NCBI RefSeq assembly: GCF_020422885.1
Contig: NZ_CP084622.1
Span: 2,499,001 to 2,563,000 of the forward strand
From: Mesobacillus sp. S13
GTDB taxonomy: Bacteria > Bacillota > Bacilli > Bacillales > Cytobacillaceae
DNA length: 64,000 nucleotides
Direction of reading: 5' to 3'
Notes under the pieces: generated by a model
Databases searched by the model: none
Told to the model about the DNA's origin: nothing
What the model saw: the letters and a program-made list of their open reading frames with translations, nothing else
Part shown: positions 26,558 to 36,156 of the stretch, one piece after another
Layout of the letters: each line of letters begins with the position of its first letter
Position numbering within the stretch: the first letter of the stretch is position 1
Program-made: the position numbers and the translations under genes

Positions 26558-26842
26558 TTGGTTGATACAATTTTATTAGATGGACATCCCATCGTAATCC
26601 TTAAATATAACGCGGACACGATAAGTGGGCTTGATCTCATCTCAGTGGAGTTTACCGTGAAAAGTGAGGAGTATCATCAAGTAACGACATTATTGTATGC
26701 AGGAGAATTCCATGTACAGGTCCCGGCTGAGGATAAAGCATTTAGAGGGAAAATCATTGAGTATTCAACATCCATGACCAACCTGTATAAAAGCGGGCAG
26801 GTTGGAACCTTCAAACTAGTTTTAAGGGAAGTAGAGGAGTAA
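26558..26842 (+). CDS. DUF3219 (YkvR-like) protein
   Basis: 94 residues, starting at TTG 26558 after an AAAGGAG site. The segment AFRGKIIEYSTSMTNLYKSG and the preceding YHQVTTLLY strand resemble the B. subtilis YkvR/DUF3219 family, small all-beta proteins of unknown function. The gene ends three bases before the luciferase-like gene and is probably co-translated with it. Confidence 0.7.
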   Translation: MVDTILLDGHPIVILKYNADTISGLDLISVEFTVKSEEYHQVTTLLYAGEFHVQVPAEDKAFRGKIIEYSTSMTNLYKSGQVGTFKLVLREVEE

Positions 26843-26845
26843 GCC

Positions 26846-27838
26846 ATGAGATTAAGCATACTTGATCAGGCTCCTATCTCAGCAGGCCAGACAGCAAGAG
26901 AAGCTCTGGAACAATCCGTATTGCTTGCGCAGACTGCTGAAAGTCTGGGTTATACGCGTTTCTGGATGGCAGAGCACCATGATATACCTGGCCTGGCATG
27001 TCCAGCACCTGAAGTGATGCTCCCTTATATTGGTGCAAAGACAAACAAGATCCGGCTTGGATCTGGCGCTGTTTTGCTTCCACACTATAAACCATACAAA
27101 GTCGCGGAGCTTTTTAATTTACTTGCCACATTGTTTCCGGACAGGATCGATATTGGTATCGGCCGTGCACCAGGGGGGTCTGCTGAAGTGACCAATGCTT
27201 TGTCAGACAACTTCCTGCAAAATGTTTGGAAACTGCCCGAATCATTGAAGGACTTGCTCCATTTCATCAGCAACAATCACCCTGAAAACAGTGAACACGC
27301 TAAAATAAATGCTGCACCCTTACCCGATGTCCGTCCAGAACCCTGGCTTCTTGGGACGAGCAAAAAAAGTGCTTTGCTAGCGGCTGAATATGGTATGGCT
27401 TATGCGTTCGGGTTGTTTATGAGCGATAAGGACCCACAGGACATATTACAAGCTTACTATGAGTCATTCAAACCAGGAAGTACCCCATCTCCGCAAACCA
27501 TTTTGTGTGTTTCGGCAATATGCGCTGATACTTCTGAACAAGCAGAAGAAATCGCCTTAAGTTCTCTAATTTGGAGCATACAGCAGGGAAGTGGAGAAGG
27601 TCCATCCGGCATACCTTCTATTAAAACCGCTAAGGAATTCAAGTTATCTGGAGAAGCATATGAAACACTAGAAAACATGAAGCAAAAAATGCTCATAGGA
27701 GATCCTAAGCAAGTAAAAGAGAGATTGCTTGAATTATATAAGAAATATAAACCTGATGAATTTATGATATTGTCTATCACACATGCACCAGAGGACCGAA
27801 TAAAATCTTATGAACTGATAGCGGAAGAATTACTTTAG
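26846..27838 (+). CDS. LLM class flavin-dependent oxidoreductase
   Basis: 330 residues, luciferase-like monooxygenase. LSILDQAPI, ESLGYTRFWMAEHHDIPG and LFPDRIDIGIGRAPGG align closely with the paralogue at 12084-13100. The function is unknown. The ribosome binding site (GTAGAGGAG) lies inside the end of the DUF3219 gene, indicating translational coupling. Confidence 0.9.
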   Translation: MRLSILDQAPISAGQTAREALEQSVLLAQTAESLGYTRFWMAEHHDIPGLACPAPEVMLPYIGAKTNKIRLGSGAVLLPHYKPYKVAELFNLLATLFPDRIDIGIGRAPGGSAEVTNALSDNFLQNVWKLPESLKDLLHFISNNHPENSEHAKINAAPLPDVRPEPWLLGTSKKSALLAAEYGMAYAFGLFMSDKDPQDILQAYYESFKPGSTPSPQTILCVSAICADTSEQAEEIALSSLIWSIQQGSGEGPSGIPSIKTAKEFKLSGEAYETLENMKQKMLIGDPKQVKERLLELYKKYKPDEFMILSITHAPEDRIKSYELIAEELL

Positions 27839-27987
27839 ATGGTGAGGGGGACAATCCTTTGCTGGCTTGATGTTTACTAACCTCTTAACAAATCTTTCAT
27901 TTAAGGTATAATATTATCTGTGAGCAGCAGCTGCATCATGTTGAAATTATGCAGTTATCTGATATAAGTTGAAAGAGAGTGGAAAAT

Positions 27988-28704
27988 ATGGGTCGTAAAT
28001 GGAACAACATTAAAGAGAAGAAGGCGTCCAAGGACGCAAATACAAGCAGGGTTTATTCAAAATTCGCGCTTGAGATTTATGTTGCAGCCAGACAAGGAGA
28101 GCCAAATCCAGAATCCAACCAGGCACTGAAGTTCGTCCTTGAAAGAGCGAAGACATATAATGTACCAAGAGTCATTATTGATCGCGCAATCGAAAAAGCC
28201 AAGGGCGGCGGTGAAGAAAGTTATGATGAGCTTCGATACGAAGGCTTTGGTCCTAATGGTTCAATGGTGATTGTTGATGCACTTACAAACAATGTAAACC
28301 GTACAGCTTCAAATGTTCGCGCGGCCTTTGGAAAGAACGGCGGCAACATGGGAGTAGCTGGTTCCGTTTCTTATATGTTCGACAAAACTGCGGTAATCGG
28401 TTTTGAAGGTAAATCAGCTGATGAGGCGCTCGAAATATTGATGGAAGCGGATGTTGATGCACGCGATATCCTTGAAGAAGACGATTCCATCATTATTTAT
28501 GGCGAACCTGAACAATTCCACGCTATCCAAGAAGCGTTCAGGAATGCTGGAATCACCGACTTTACTGTTGCTGAACTGACCATGCTGCCTCAAAATGAAA
28601 TTAATCTTGACGAAGAATCACAGGCTCAATTCGAGAAGTTGGTTGATGCCCTGGAAGATTTAGAGGATGTCCAGCAGGTCTACCATAATGTTGATTTAGC
28701 TTAA
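27988..28704 (+). CDS. yeeN: YebC/PmpR family protein (YeeN-like)
   Basis: 238 residues. The start [45 protein letters not shown] and [14 protein letters not shown] match the YeeN branch of the YebC family. The other paralogue type (YrbC) starts MAGHSKW. Members act as DNA-binding regulators, and some have been linked to relief of ribosome stalling at proline stretches. Which role applies here is not visible. The ATG at 27988 has GAAAGAGAG upstream; the in-frame GTG at 27979 is less likely. Confidence 0.9.
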   Translation: MGRKWNNIKEKKASKDANTSRVYSKFALEIYVAARQGEPNPESNQALKFVLERAKTYNVPRVIIDRAIEKAKGGGEESYDELRYEGFGPNGSMVIVDALTNNVNRTASNVRAAFGKNGGNMGVAGSVSYMFDKTAVIGFEGKSADEALEILMEADVDARDILEEDDSIIIYGEPEQFHAIQEAFRNAGITDFTVAELTMLPQNEINLDEESQAQFEKLVDALEDLEDVQQVYHNVDLA

Positions 28705-28716
28705 ATAAACTTTACA

Positions 28717-28755
28717 AAAACAAACCCATTCTACATTGGAATGGGTTTGTTTTTA
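28717..28755. terminator. bidirectional terminator
   Basis: AACAAACCCATTC / GAATGGGTTTGTT stem with A and T runs on both sides, between convergent genes. Confidence 0.92.
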
Positions 28756-28781
28756 GTTTTTGATATTCAGGAATAATACCT

Positions 28782-29108
28782 TTATGCGGCCAATTTATAT
28801 TTGGCCAGTTCCTTGTCCAATTTACCTAATAGGATTAAACGGTACATGCGGAAATCTGCACGGAGTGACCAGACTGGGTGCCCGAATGTAGCTGGCTTGT
28901 TGCCTTCAATAAAGAAATGGCTAAACCATGCGAACGCGTAAGCAGTAACTGGCGCCAGCAATACCAACCAGAAGTTCAAAGTGATCAATGCAGAGATTAT
29001 AAATACGAAAACGAAACTGGTACCGACAAAATGCCATCCTCTTGTAGAACGTTTACTATGCTGCGATAAATAGAAAGGCCAGAATTCTTCATAATCTTTA
29101 AACTCCAT
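28782..29108 (-). CDS. DUF962/Mpo1-like membrane protein
   Basis: 108 residues. The conserved pattern FYLSQHSKRSTRGWHFVGT, two membrane segments (FVFVFIISALITLNFW, then LVLLAPVTAYAFAWFSHF) and FIEGNKPATFGHPVW fit DUF962. Yeast Mpo1 of this family is an iron-dependent dioxygenase acting on 2-hydroxy fatty acids, and the His residues are kept here. The bacterial role is unproven. AGGAGG six bases before ATG 29108 decides the start over the TTG at 29114. Confidence 0.8.
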   Translation of the reverse strand: MEFKDYEEFWPFYLSQHSKRSTRGWHFVGTSFVFVFIISALITLNFWLVLLAPVTAYAFAWFSHFFIEGNKPATFGHPVWSLRADFRMYRLILLGKLDKELAKYKLAA

Positions 29109-29378
29109 TTTCAACCTCCTAATATTATTTACTATATATTTCTATGTGTAAGTAGAAATTCCTCTAAATTCACCTAGACACAGATTTCTTATAATAAGAA
29201 AGGCTAAATTTCTTAACGCCTATTACACCATAACTTGGTTGTCTTACACTCTGCATAGCGACCATATATCTTGTACGGTTGCGTATTCCTGAAATTGCTT
29301 CACGCTTTCCAACCTCAGACGTTTAACCCTCTTGTTTTACAGGAATAGACTCATATATTGAGATTGCAGGTGGTACAC

Positions 29379-30428
29379 ATGGTAGATACATTTATTCGGG
29401 ACATTTCGCGCGGGGAAATAATTAGACTGGCGATATTTTTAGTGATAATAATAATAGGAAATTGGCTGATCAAGAAGATCGCTAAGTATTCGGCAGCAAA
29501 AAATTCGAGATTTTTTCAAAGGGCACTACCCATCATAGATTCCCTTGCGGATTGGGTAACTTTTTATGGAATCATCATTTTGCTTCTTTTAACTTTTTCG
29601 AAGACAAAGTGGTTATTTTACCCGCTATATACACATGGGGAAGTGGATGTAACAGTCTTGCTGATTGTCATAGCCTTCCTGATCGTGTCACTTGCGCACA
29701 GGCTTATTAAACTATTGAATAAGTATATATTATCTTCTGTCTATGAGTATTATGGAGTGGACAGGGGATTAGGGTATACGTTCAATCAAATCATTTATTA
29801 TACTGTTATGTTTGCAGCCCTAGCTGTCAGCTTGACAAGTGTAGGGATTAATCTCACAGCTATCGGGGCAGTTTTTGGTGTTCTAGGTATTGGTATTGGT
29901 TTCGGAATGAGGAATGTTGCCGGTAACTTTGTATCAGGTATCATTATATTGTTTGAAAGGCCGATTGAGGTAGGAGAAATCATCCAAATCAATAACACAG
30001 TCGGCCGGGTTGAGAATATCCGCTTGAGATCCACAATTATCCGGACGGCAAAAGAGGGGACATTGATTGTTCCGAATCAGTATTTTATCGAGCAGATCGT
30101 CAAGAATCGAACTAGTGCTAGGATGATGGCCCAGGTGAAGGTAAGCGTCGCTTTTGGGACAGATACACATCTAGTACAGGCATTGCTTGAACAAGCAGTC
30201 AATGAAATCAAGGAAAACGAAGAGGGAGTCCTTGATTACCCGGAGCCAGATATCCGTTTTATCGATTTTAATAGCAAGGCAATGGAGTTCCTTATTGAAA
30301 TACCTGTCGTAAACTTTGAGATCAAAGAAAAGATTGAAAGTAAATTAAGACATATGGTCGCGATAATTTTTGTTGAAAAAAATATTCAACTGCCGGCTAT
30401 TACCCTCCAAGTTAGTGACACGAATTGA
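29379..30428 (+). CDS. mechanosensitive ion channel family protein (MscS)
   Basis: About 349 residues. Several N-terminal membrane helices precede the pore helix and the MscS signature GVLGIGIGFGMRNVAGNFVSGIIILFERPIEVGE near residues 170-205. A C-terminal cytoplasmic domain follows. It protects against hypo-osmotic shock. The ATG at 29379 follows AGGTGG; an upstream in-frame TTG at 29358 is less likely. It is monocistronic. Confidence 0.9.
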   Translation: MVDTFIRDISRGEIIRLAIFLVIIIIGNWLIKKIAKYSAAKNSRFFQRALPIIDSLADWVTFYGIIILLLLTFSKTKWLFYPLYTHGEVDVTVLLIVIAFLIVSLAHRLIKLLNKYILSSVYEYYGVDRGLGYTFNQIIYYTVMFAALAVSLTSVGINLTAIGAVFGVLGIGIGFGMRNVAGNFVSGIIILFERPIEVGEIIQINNTVGRVENIRLRSTIIRTAKEGTLIVPNQYFIEQIVKNRTSARMMAQVKVSVAFGTDTHLVQALLEQAVNEIKENEEGVLDYPEPDIRFIDFNSKAMEFLIEIPVVNFEIKEKIESKLRHMVAIIFVEKNIQLPAITLQVSDTN

Positions 30429-30467
30429 ACTGTGTGCGTTAATGCAATGAGCCACATAGTGTAAAAA

Positions 30468-30504
30468 AGAGAGTTTACCATGCGTTGAGGTAAACTCTCT
30501 TTTT
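30468..30504. terminator. bidirectional terminator
   Basis: Perfect 12-bp stem AGAGAGTTTACC / GGTAAACTCTCT with a nine-base loop and T runs in both directions, between convergent genes. Confidence 0.92.
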
Positions 30505-30512
30505 GTTTCATA

Positions 30513-31157
30513 TTAAACTTCTTTAATGGCTTCTTCAATTTCAGTATCACCGGAAATTAAGTCGAATGATTTTTTGAATGTATTCTTTTCATTCAGGCAA
30601 GCCAAAATGGTTTTTGCTACATCAATTCTTGGGATGCTGCCAGTTTTCAAGTTATCGGCAATTTCAATTTTACCTGTTCCAAGTTCGTTCAATAATCCGC
30701 CCGGCCTGATGATGGTGTAGTTCAGGCTGCTCTGGAGCAAAGCCCGATCAGCATAATGCTTTGCGACATAATAAGGTTTGATGACGTCGGCCCAGTTTTC
30801 ACGGTTGTTTGCCTGGAGGGCACTGACCATGATGAATCGGTCAATTCCAGCCTGTTCTGAAGCTTCTACCGTTTTCACCGCACCGTCCAGATCTACTAAA
30901 AGTGTTTTATCAAGACCTGTATGTCCACCTGAGCCTGCTGCGAATACCACCGCCTCGCAGCCTTTTGCTGCAGATACGATATCCTCAACAGAACCTTCGA
31001 GGCTTGCAATGACAGTTTCTATTCCTCTTTCCTCAAACTGAGCTGTTTGTTCAGGTTTTCTCAGCATCGCTCTTACTTCATGATCGGTGCTTTCATTAAG
31101 CAAATCGACAAGGTGTTTGCCAATCTGGCCATTAGCACCTACGACAAGTACTTTCAT
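30513..31157 (-). CDS. yhfK: NAD(P)-binding SDR family protein (YhfK-like)
   Basis: 214 residues, atypical SDR/NmrA-like. The nucleotide motif VVGANGQIGKHLV is at the N terminus. VVFAAGSGGHTGLDKTLLVDLDGA, MVSALQANNRENW and YYVAKHYAD (with the Tyr-x-x-x-Lys-like pair) match B. subtilis YhfK closely. The reaction is unknown. GGAGG precedes the ATG. Confidence 0.85.
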   Translation of the reverse strand: MKVLVVGANGQIGKHLVDLLNESTDHEVRAMLRKPEQTAQFEERGIETVIASLEGSVEDIVSAAKGCEAVVFAAGSGGHTGLDKTLLVDLDGAVKTVEASEQAGIDRFIMVSALQANNRENWADVIKPYYVAKHYADRALLQSSLNYTIIRPGGLLNELGTGKIEIADNLKTGSIPRIDVAKTILACLNEKNTFKKSFDLISGDTEIEEAIKEV

Positions 31158-31352
31158 CAGATATACCTCCTAAATAAGTATTAAATTAGATCCTATTTAT
31201 TCAAGGGTTGTTTAAAACCATATGTATATAATCTACCCTTTAATCATGATTGTAAAAGAATTAGCTTTTGAATGAGATAAAAGCTAAAAGAGTGGTATTT
31301 TCGCAATTCATTAGGGAATACAAAAGGGATACACTATAGGAGGGATGAAAGA

Positions 31353-31544
31353 ATGGGAGCAATTGAACGAAGCGGTTATGTATTTGAACCAGAATACAGT
31401 GTAATCAGTCAGGATGGAGCTATTCATGTTTACCATAAAGGAGAATTTATCGAGGAAATCAAATTTACTTTTAATGGGCAAGGACCGGAGCTTGATCAGA
31501 TCGAAAAGTTAATTGATGAATATTGTAACACCCATGAAATGTAA
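31353..31544 (+). CDS. small protein, YbxH/DUF5370-like
   Basis: 63 residues, starting MGAIERSGYVFEPEYSVISQ. This resembles the YbxH-type small proteins of bacilli, which have no known function. It is acidic and probably a single small alpha/beta unit (IHVYHKGEFIEEIKFTF strand pair, then a C-terminal helix). AGGAGGG precedes the ATG. Confidence 0.7.
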   Translation: MGAIERSGYVFEPEYSVISQDGAIHVYHKGEFIEEIKFTFNGQGPELDQIEKLIDEYCNTHEM

Positions 31545-31579
31545 GAGAATACATGGCGGTTTTAAACCAGGCATAATGA

Positions 31580-31609
31580 AACAGCTGCTCTTAAAGAAGA
31601 GCAGCTGTT
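31580..31609. terminator. strong hairpin between convergent genes
   Basis: Perfect 13-bp stem AACAGCTGCTCTT / AAGAGCAGCTGTT with a four-base loop. T runs are poor on both sides, so its efficiency as an intrinsic terminator is uncertain. Confidence 0.7.
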
Positions 31610-31619
31610 CATTAATTAT

Positions 31620-32861
31620 TTATGCTGTTACATTCTCGTCAATTTCAACTTCTCCTAAGGTTTCACCTTCAGTGCGGGCAACATAGACTGCGCAGGCGGC
31701 ATCTCCGGTAATATTCACTGCAGTTCTGCACATATCAAGGAGACGATCCACCCCTAGCACTAGAGCGATAGCTTCCACAGGCAGGCCTACAGAAGTTAAA
31801 ACCATTGACAGCATGATCAATCCCACTCCAGGAACGCCAGCTGTTCCGATACTTGCCAGTGTAGCAGTTAATATGACTGTCAACAGCTGCCCGATTCCAA
31901 GATCAGCTCCATAAACCTGGGCAATGAATATAGTCGCAACCCCTTGCATGATTGCCGTTCCATCCATATTGATGGTAGCTCCAAGCGGCTGTACGAAACC
32001 ACTTACGCTTTTGGAAACTTTGAGATTATTTTGCAGTGTTTTCATTGAAATAGGCAAGGTAGCCGCACTGCTGGATGTGCTGAATGCAACAATCATTGCG
32101 GGTGAGAATTCTTTTATAAACTTGATTGGATTCAGTTTTCCAAGTAATGATACCGCCGAACCGTATGTTATGACCATATGGAGCAGTAGGACGAACAATA
32201 CAACGAACATATATTTGCCCATCGCGGAGATTGCCTCTAACCCCTGGCTGCCAATCGCGGTAGCAATCAAACCGAAAGCGCCATATGGGGCAAATTTCAT
32301 GACTGCCTGAACCAAATACATCATGACCTCATTTGCCTGTTCGACCAGTTTGATTAGTCCGGATGCTCTTTCGCCAACTCTTGCGATTCCAAATCCAATG
32401 ATGATGGAAAAAGCGATTACTTGAAGCATCGAGCCCTCGACCATCGCACCAAGAGGATTGGCCGGGATGATATTCAATAATGTTTCAATGACAGGCGGTG
32501 CCTCAGCAGCTTCGAAGGTTGCCCCATCCAATTGGAAGGTGCCCGAACCTGGTTGCACCAGCAAGGCAATCCCAATGGCCAATACCAAGGCAATTGCTGT
32601 CGTGACTAGAAAGAAAGATATCGTCTTTCCGCCAATTCTGCCAAGTTTCTTAGGATCGCTAATTCCTGCAGTTCCAAGTATCAAAGAAACAATAACAATT
32701 GGAACGACAAGCATTTTGATCAAATTGACAAAGATTTTACCAAGGGGAACAAATAAATAACTATTGACTGTTTCGAACACTCCAGGGAAGGCTAAGTTAA
32801 AAATAAGACCAACAATGATACCCAAACCCATCCCATAAAGAATCTTGCGAGTCAGCGACAT
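31620..32861 (-). CDS. dicarboxylate/amino acid:cation symporter (DAACS family)
   Basis: 413 residues, glutamate-transporter fold. PLGKIFVNLIKMLVVPIVIVSLI in helix 2-3, the serine-rich AFSTSSSAATLP re-entrant loop near 265, PLGATINMDGTAI near 295, and the helix-8 DRLLDMCRTAVNITGD near 365 are the substrate and sodium-binding elements. It imports glutamate/aspartate or C4-dicarboxylates; I cannot tell which. A cre-like site lies 34 bp upstream of the ATG, suggesting carbon catabolite control. Confidence 0.9.
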   Translation of the reverse strand: MSLTRKILYGMGLGIIVGLIFNLAFPGVFETVNSYLFVPLGKIFVNLIKMLVVPIVIVSLILGTAGISDPKKLGRIGGKTISFFLVTTAIALVLAIGIALLVQPGSGTFQLDGATFEAAEAPPVIETLLNIIPANPLGAMVEGSMLQVIAFSIIIGFGIARVGERASGLIKLVEQANEVMMYLVQAVMKFAPYGAFGLIATAIGSQGLEAISAMGKYMFVVLFVLLLHMVITYGSAVSLLGKLNPIKFIKEFSPAMIVAFSTSSSAATLPISMKTLQNNLKVSKSVSGFVQPLGATINMDGTAIMQGVATIFIAQVYGADLGIGQLLTVILTATLASIGTAGVPGVGLIMLSMVLTSVGLPVEAIALVLGVDRLLDMCRTAVNITGDAACAVYVARTEGETLGEVEIDENVTA

Positions 32862-32894
32862 TTTATCTCCTCCTAAAAAGTAAAATAATGAAAA

Positions 32895-32908
32895 TGAAAG
32901 CGCTTACT
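32895..32908. promoter_or_regulatory. cre-like CcpA operator
   Basis: TGAAAGCGCTTACT matches 13 of 14 positions of the cre consensus TGWNANCGNTNWCA. It sits just upstream of the DAACS symporter, so CcpA repression is expected. Confidence 0.65.
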
Positions 32909-33072
32909 AAAATTATTGATAATTATAAATATTTAGATATATTTAAAGTATGACTATTTTCGAAAGAGATAGCGAAATTTTCCCCTGATATTTTTAAATG
33001 CAAATTATAGATAAGAGAGCCATCCATGTATGGTATATTTTTTAATAAGATTTTTGAAGGTAGTGACTGAAT

Positions 33073-33636
33073 ATGGACTCAAAAGAAAAGTGGAATCAAA
33101 AATATAGTGACAGGCTGACTGATCAGATTCTTCCAGAACCTAATAGAAGGCTGGTAGAGTTGAGTGCCTACCTGAACCAAGGATCAGCAATCGACCTCGC
33201 TTCTGGCCTGGGAGGAAATAGTATGTATTTGGCGGAGCGGGGCTATGAAGTGACGGCTATTGATATTTCAGAAGTTGCCATTCAATATGTTAAAGAGCAG
33301 GCGGATCATCATAAGCTGAATATCACGGCTGCAGTCGCTGACCTTACCAAAGAAACAACTGCTCTTAGCGGCCATAAATATGATTTAGCCGTAATGACAT
33401 ACTATTTAGACAGATCTTTATTTCTGCTCATAAAGCAAGTTCTTTCTACAGGCGGATATTTGTTTTTTGAAACCTTTTATAAGAATGGCTCAACTGGGAA
33501 ACAACAAGTCTCTAACCAATACAAACTAAACTCGAATGAACTGCTAAATGAATTCCAAGAATGGAAGATTCTCTTCTTTGAAGAAAATGAGCAGGAAGGG
33601 CGACAAACTATTTTTTGCCAAAAAACAACTGAATAA
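33073..33636 (+). CDS. class I SAM-dependent methyltransferase (TehB-like)
   Basis: 187 residues. Motif I is AIDLASGLGGNSMYLAERGYEV, followed by AIDISEVAI, the second acidic SAM ligand. The start KEKWNQKYSDR and the fold resemble small tellurite-resistance TehB-type methyltransferases. The substrate is unknown, and resistance to tellurite should not be assumed. Confidence 0.85.
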   Translation: MDSKEKWNQKYSDRLTDQILPEPNRRLVELSAYLNQGSAIDLASGLGGNSMYLAERGYEVTAIDISEVAIQYVKEQADHHKLNITAAVADLTKETTALSGHKYDLAVMTYYLDRSLFLLIKQVLSTGGYLFFETFYKNGSTGKQQVSNQYKLNSNELLNEFQEWKILFFEENEQEGRQTIFCQKTTE

Positions 33637-33708
33637 GCGAAACGAATTATATTCAGAATCAAATTGGAATAGATATCATACATGAGGGAAGATCAAAGGG
33701 TGGGTGCT

Positions 33709-34668
33709 ATGTATAATATTCTATTGTTTACAGATTCAGGGGTGGATGATTCATTGGCTTTAATGTATGCCTTGCTGCATCCTGAACTTAATGTTGTCGG
33801 CGTTGTTACTGGCTACGGAAATATTACGAAGAAGCAAGCGATTAATAATACCGCCTATTTATTGAAGCTGGGAGGTAGAGAGGATATTCCGATCATCGCA
33901 GGAGCATCTGGTCCTTTATCCGGTGAGCTGGCTACTTTTTATCCCGAGATTCATGGACCTGAAGGCCTTGGCCCGATCAGGCCCCCAGAAAACCTGGGGG
34001 AAGTAAAGGTTTATGATATTAATAAAATTCTTGATATTGTCAAGCAGTACCCCGATAATCTGGTAATCGTCGGAGTGGGAAGGCAAACGGAACTGGCAAT
34101 CCCATTTATCCTATATGGCGAAGAAGCGTTCAGAACAGTCAGTGCTGTCTATATCATGGGGGGAGCATTCCTAGTTCCAGGCAATGTCACTGCTGAAGCA
34201 GAGGCTAATTTTTACGCCGACCCGATTGCCGCGAATCAAGTACTGGAAAAGGCAAGGAATGTTTTCTTGCATCCGTTGAACATCACCAATAAAGCGATCG
34301 TTCCACCGACAGTAATCAATTTTCTTGCCGAAAACAGCCAGTCTCCTTTTAAGGATCTGATCAAACCAGTCTATGATTATTACTTCGAAGCTTATAAAAA
34401 GAATGTACCTGGCATCCAGGGAGCGCCACTTCATGATGTAATCACCTTAAGTGCTCTGGTGAACAAAAATCTTGTAAAATATCTTCCAAGAAGAGTCACC
34501 GTAGAATTATTTGGAAGGGCTAGAGGGAAAAGCATGGCAGACTTCAGGCCAAAACCGGAGCAGGAGCCTGAAGAGGATTTAGACTGGATTGGAATGGAGG
34601 CTGACATTCCTGCATTTATAGAGGATTTCACCTCGATATTCATGGGGACAGATACAACTAAAAGCTAG
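33709..34668 (+). CDS. nucleoside hydrolase (IunH family)
   Basis: About 319 residues. The N-terminal LLFTDSGVDDSLALMYAL is the calcium-binding DxDxGxDD motif in slightly degenerate form (DSGVDD; the usual first Asp is replaced). VYIMGGAFLVPGNVTAEAEANFYADP is the conserved central segment. It hydrolyses the N-glycosidic bond of ribonucleosides. I chose ATG 33709 rather than 33682, because the latter has no ribosome binding site and the shorter form starts like family members. Confidence 0.85.
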   Translation: MYNILLFTDSGVDDSLALMYALLHPELNVVGVVTGYGNITKKQAINNTAYLLKLGGREDIPIIAGASGPLSGELATFYPEIHGPEGLGPIRPPENLGEVKVYDINKILDIVKQYPDNLVIVGVGRQTELAIPFILYGEEAFRTVSAVYIMGGAFLVPGNVTAEAEANFYADPIAANQVLEKARNVFLHPLNITNKAIVPPTVINFLAENSQSPFKDLIKPVYDYYFEAYKKNVPGIQGAPLHDVITLSALVNKNLVKYLPRRVTVELFGRARGKSMADFRPKPEQEPEEDLDWIGMEADIPAFIEDFTSIFMGTDTTKS

Positions 34669-34670
34669 AC

Positions 34671-34710
34671 AAAAAGAACTCCCGCTCAATCGATGCCGGG
34701 AGTTCTTTTT
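34671..34710. terminator. bidirectional terminator
   Basis: AAAAAGAACTCCCG / CGGGAGTTCTTTTT stem, 12-base loop, between convergent genes. Confidence 0.92.
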
Positions 34711-34720
34711 AATCGCCAAG

Positions 34721-35941
34721 CTATATACTATGCTTGATCTCATTAAGTTTATTTTGTTTGCACCCCGAATAAATCATTACCAACATGCTTGTCGTGATTA
34801 AGGTACCATGGAAGACCCAAACCATTTTCGCCAGCGACAGAGCTTCCAGCAGGAATGGGGCAAGAACAAAACCAAGTGCAAACCCTAAAGATTTCAAAAG
34901 CATGCCAACGCCGAATATTCTTCCTCTAATGCTATTATCCGTTTTTTGGAGAATCGTTGCGTGCAAGGTGGTGAAGCATGCATCAAAAATCCCCGTAAAG
35001 AACGCAAACATGAGAACAATCCAAAGATTCATGTTTGATAGAAAAGTAATGAAACCTGTCGACATTAGAATGGCTGCTATAAAATATGTACGATACAAGC
35101 TGTTCCCTTGTATAATTTTCATTTTCGGCAAAAGCAGGGTGGCTAACACAGAGCCGATGCCCCAGACACCCCATATCAGCCCGTAAATCAAGCTTTGTTT
35201 ACTGGAATTAATTGATTCTGCCAGTAAAGGAATACCGAGATTATGGGAGGCACCAGCAAATGACCCAACTAGGAAAACGACATTTACGTACAATAACATC
35301 GGTACGGAAAGGATGAAAGAATACACTTCTTTTAGATCTCTGCCAATCTGAGATACTTTCTCCTTGATCCCATTTGAAATCAGTTTTGCTTTGTCCGGCT
35401 TAGTAGATTGCCACTTCATTTTGATCAATACTCCTGCTGATATCAGATAAGTTGCAGCATCGATAATCAATGTAACCTGATAACCGAGAAAATCTGTGAT
35501 TACCCCAGCCCCGATGAACCCAAAAACCAGGCTGATCGATGTCAATCGTGAGATAAGAGCATTTGTTTCCAAAATCTTATCCTGGCCAAAGATTTGCGGG
35601 ATTTCCGCACTGTAGCTGACAGCAAAAAAGCTGCTCGTCAAGCCAATCAAAAAGCAGACAATCAAGATCATCACTGGATTAGGGAAGGGAATCAAGCTCA
35701 GGATGATGATTGCCCTAAAAATATCGGTCCATATCATAATTTTCCTGCGATTAAAACGATCTGCAAGGACGCCTGAAAACAAGCTGGATAAAACTCCGCC
35801 CAATGTCCGGAATGCCATGGTAGCAGCAAGCCAGGCAGGACTTCCGGTAGCAATATACATCAATACATTGATTGCAATTAAATCCATAAAGGTCCCAAGG
35901 TCAGAAAAGGCTTTTACATAAAGAAAAACTTTGCGGTTCAT
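34721..35941 (-). CDS. MFS transporter
   Basis: 406 residues with about 12 membrane helices. The cytoplasmic loop 2-3 motif reads GVLADRFNRRKIMI, the standard MFS motif A. It resembles small-molecule or macrolide-type efflux permeases (MefA-like), but the substrate is unknown. AAGGGAGA precedes the ATG. Terminators isolate it from its downstream neighbour. Confidence 0.88.
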   Translation of the reverse strand: MNRKVFLYVKAFSDLGTFMDLIAINVLMYIATGSPAWLAATMAFRTLGGVLSSLFSGVLADRFNRRKIMIWTDIFRAIIILSLIPFPNPVMILIVCFLIGLTSSFFAVSYSAEIPQIFGQDKILETNALISRLTSISLVFGFIGAGVITDFLGYQVTLIIDAATYLISAGVLIKMKWQSTKPDKAKLISNGIKEKVSQIGRDLKEVYSFILSVPMLLYVNVVFLVGSFAGASHNLGIPLLAESINSSKQSLIYGLIWGVWGIGSVLATLLLPKMKIIQGNSLYRTYFIAAILMSTGFITFLSNMNLWIVLMFAFFTGIFDACFTTLHATILQKTDNSIRGRIFGVGMLLKSLGFALGFVLAPFLLEALSLAKMVWVFHGTLITTSMLVMIYSGCKQNKLNEIKHSI

Positions 35942-36156
35942 AGAATCTCCCTTAATCTACAGATAGTATAGTCATTCTGTTTTATTTTAAAGATTTTGAA
36001 TTTACTTCGCAATACGAAATTTCAGTTTTTTTGCTATAATAGAATATATTTCTAAAAAAGCAGAACTCCATGTAAAAGGGAGGAATTACAGGGAATTAAA
36101 ACAGCAAAAATGGACAGTTGCCCATGCTCCATAGGCAATTAAAAGGGGGAGACTTC

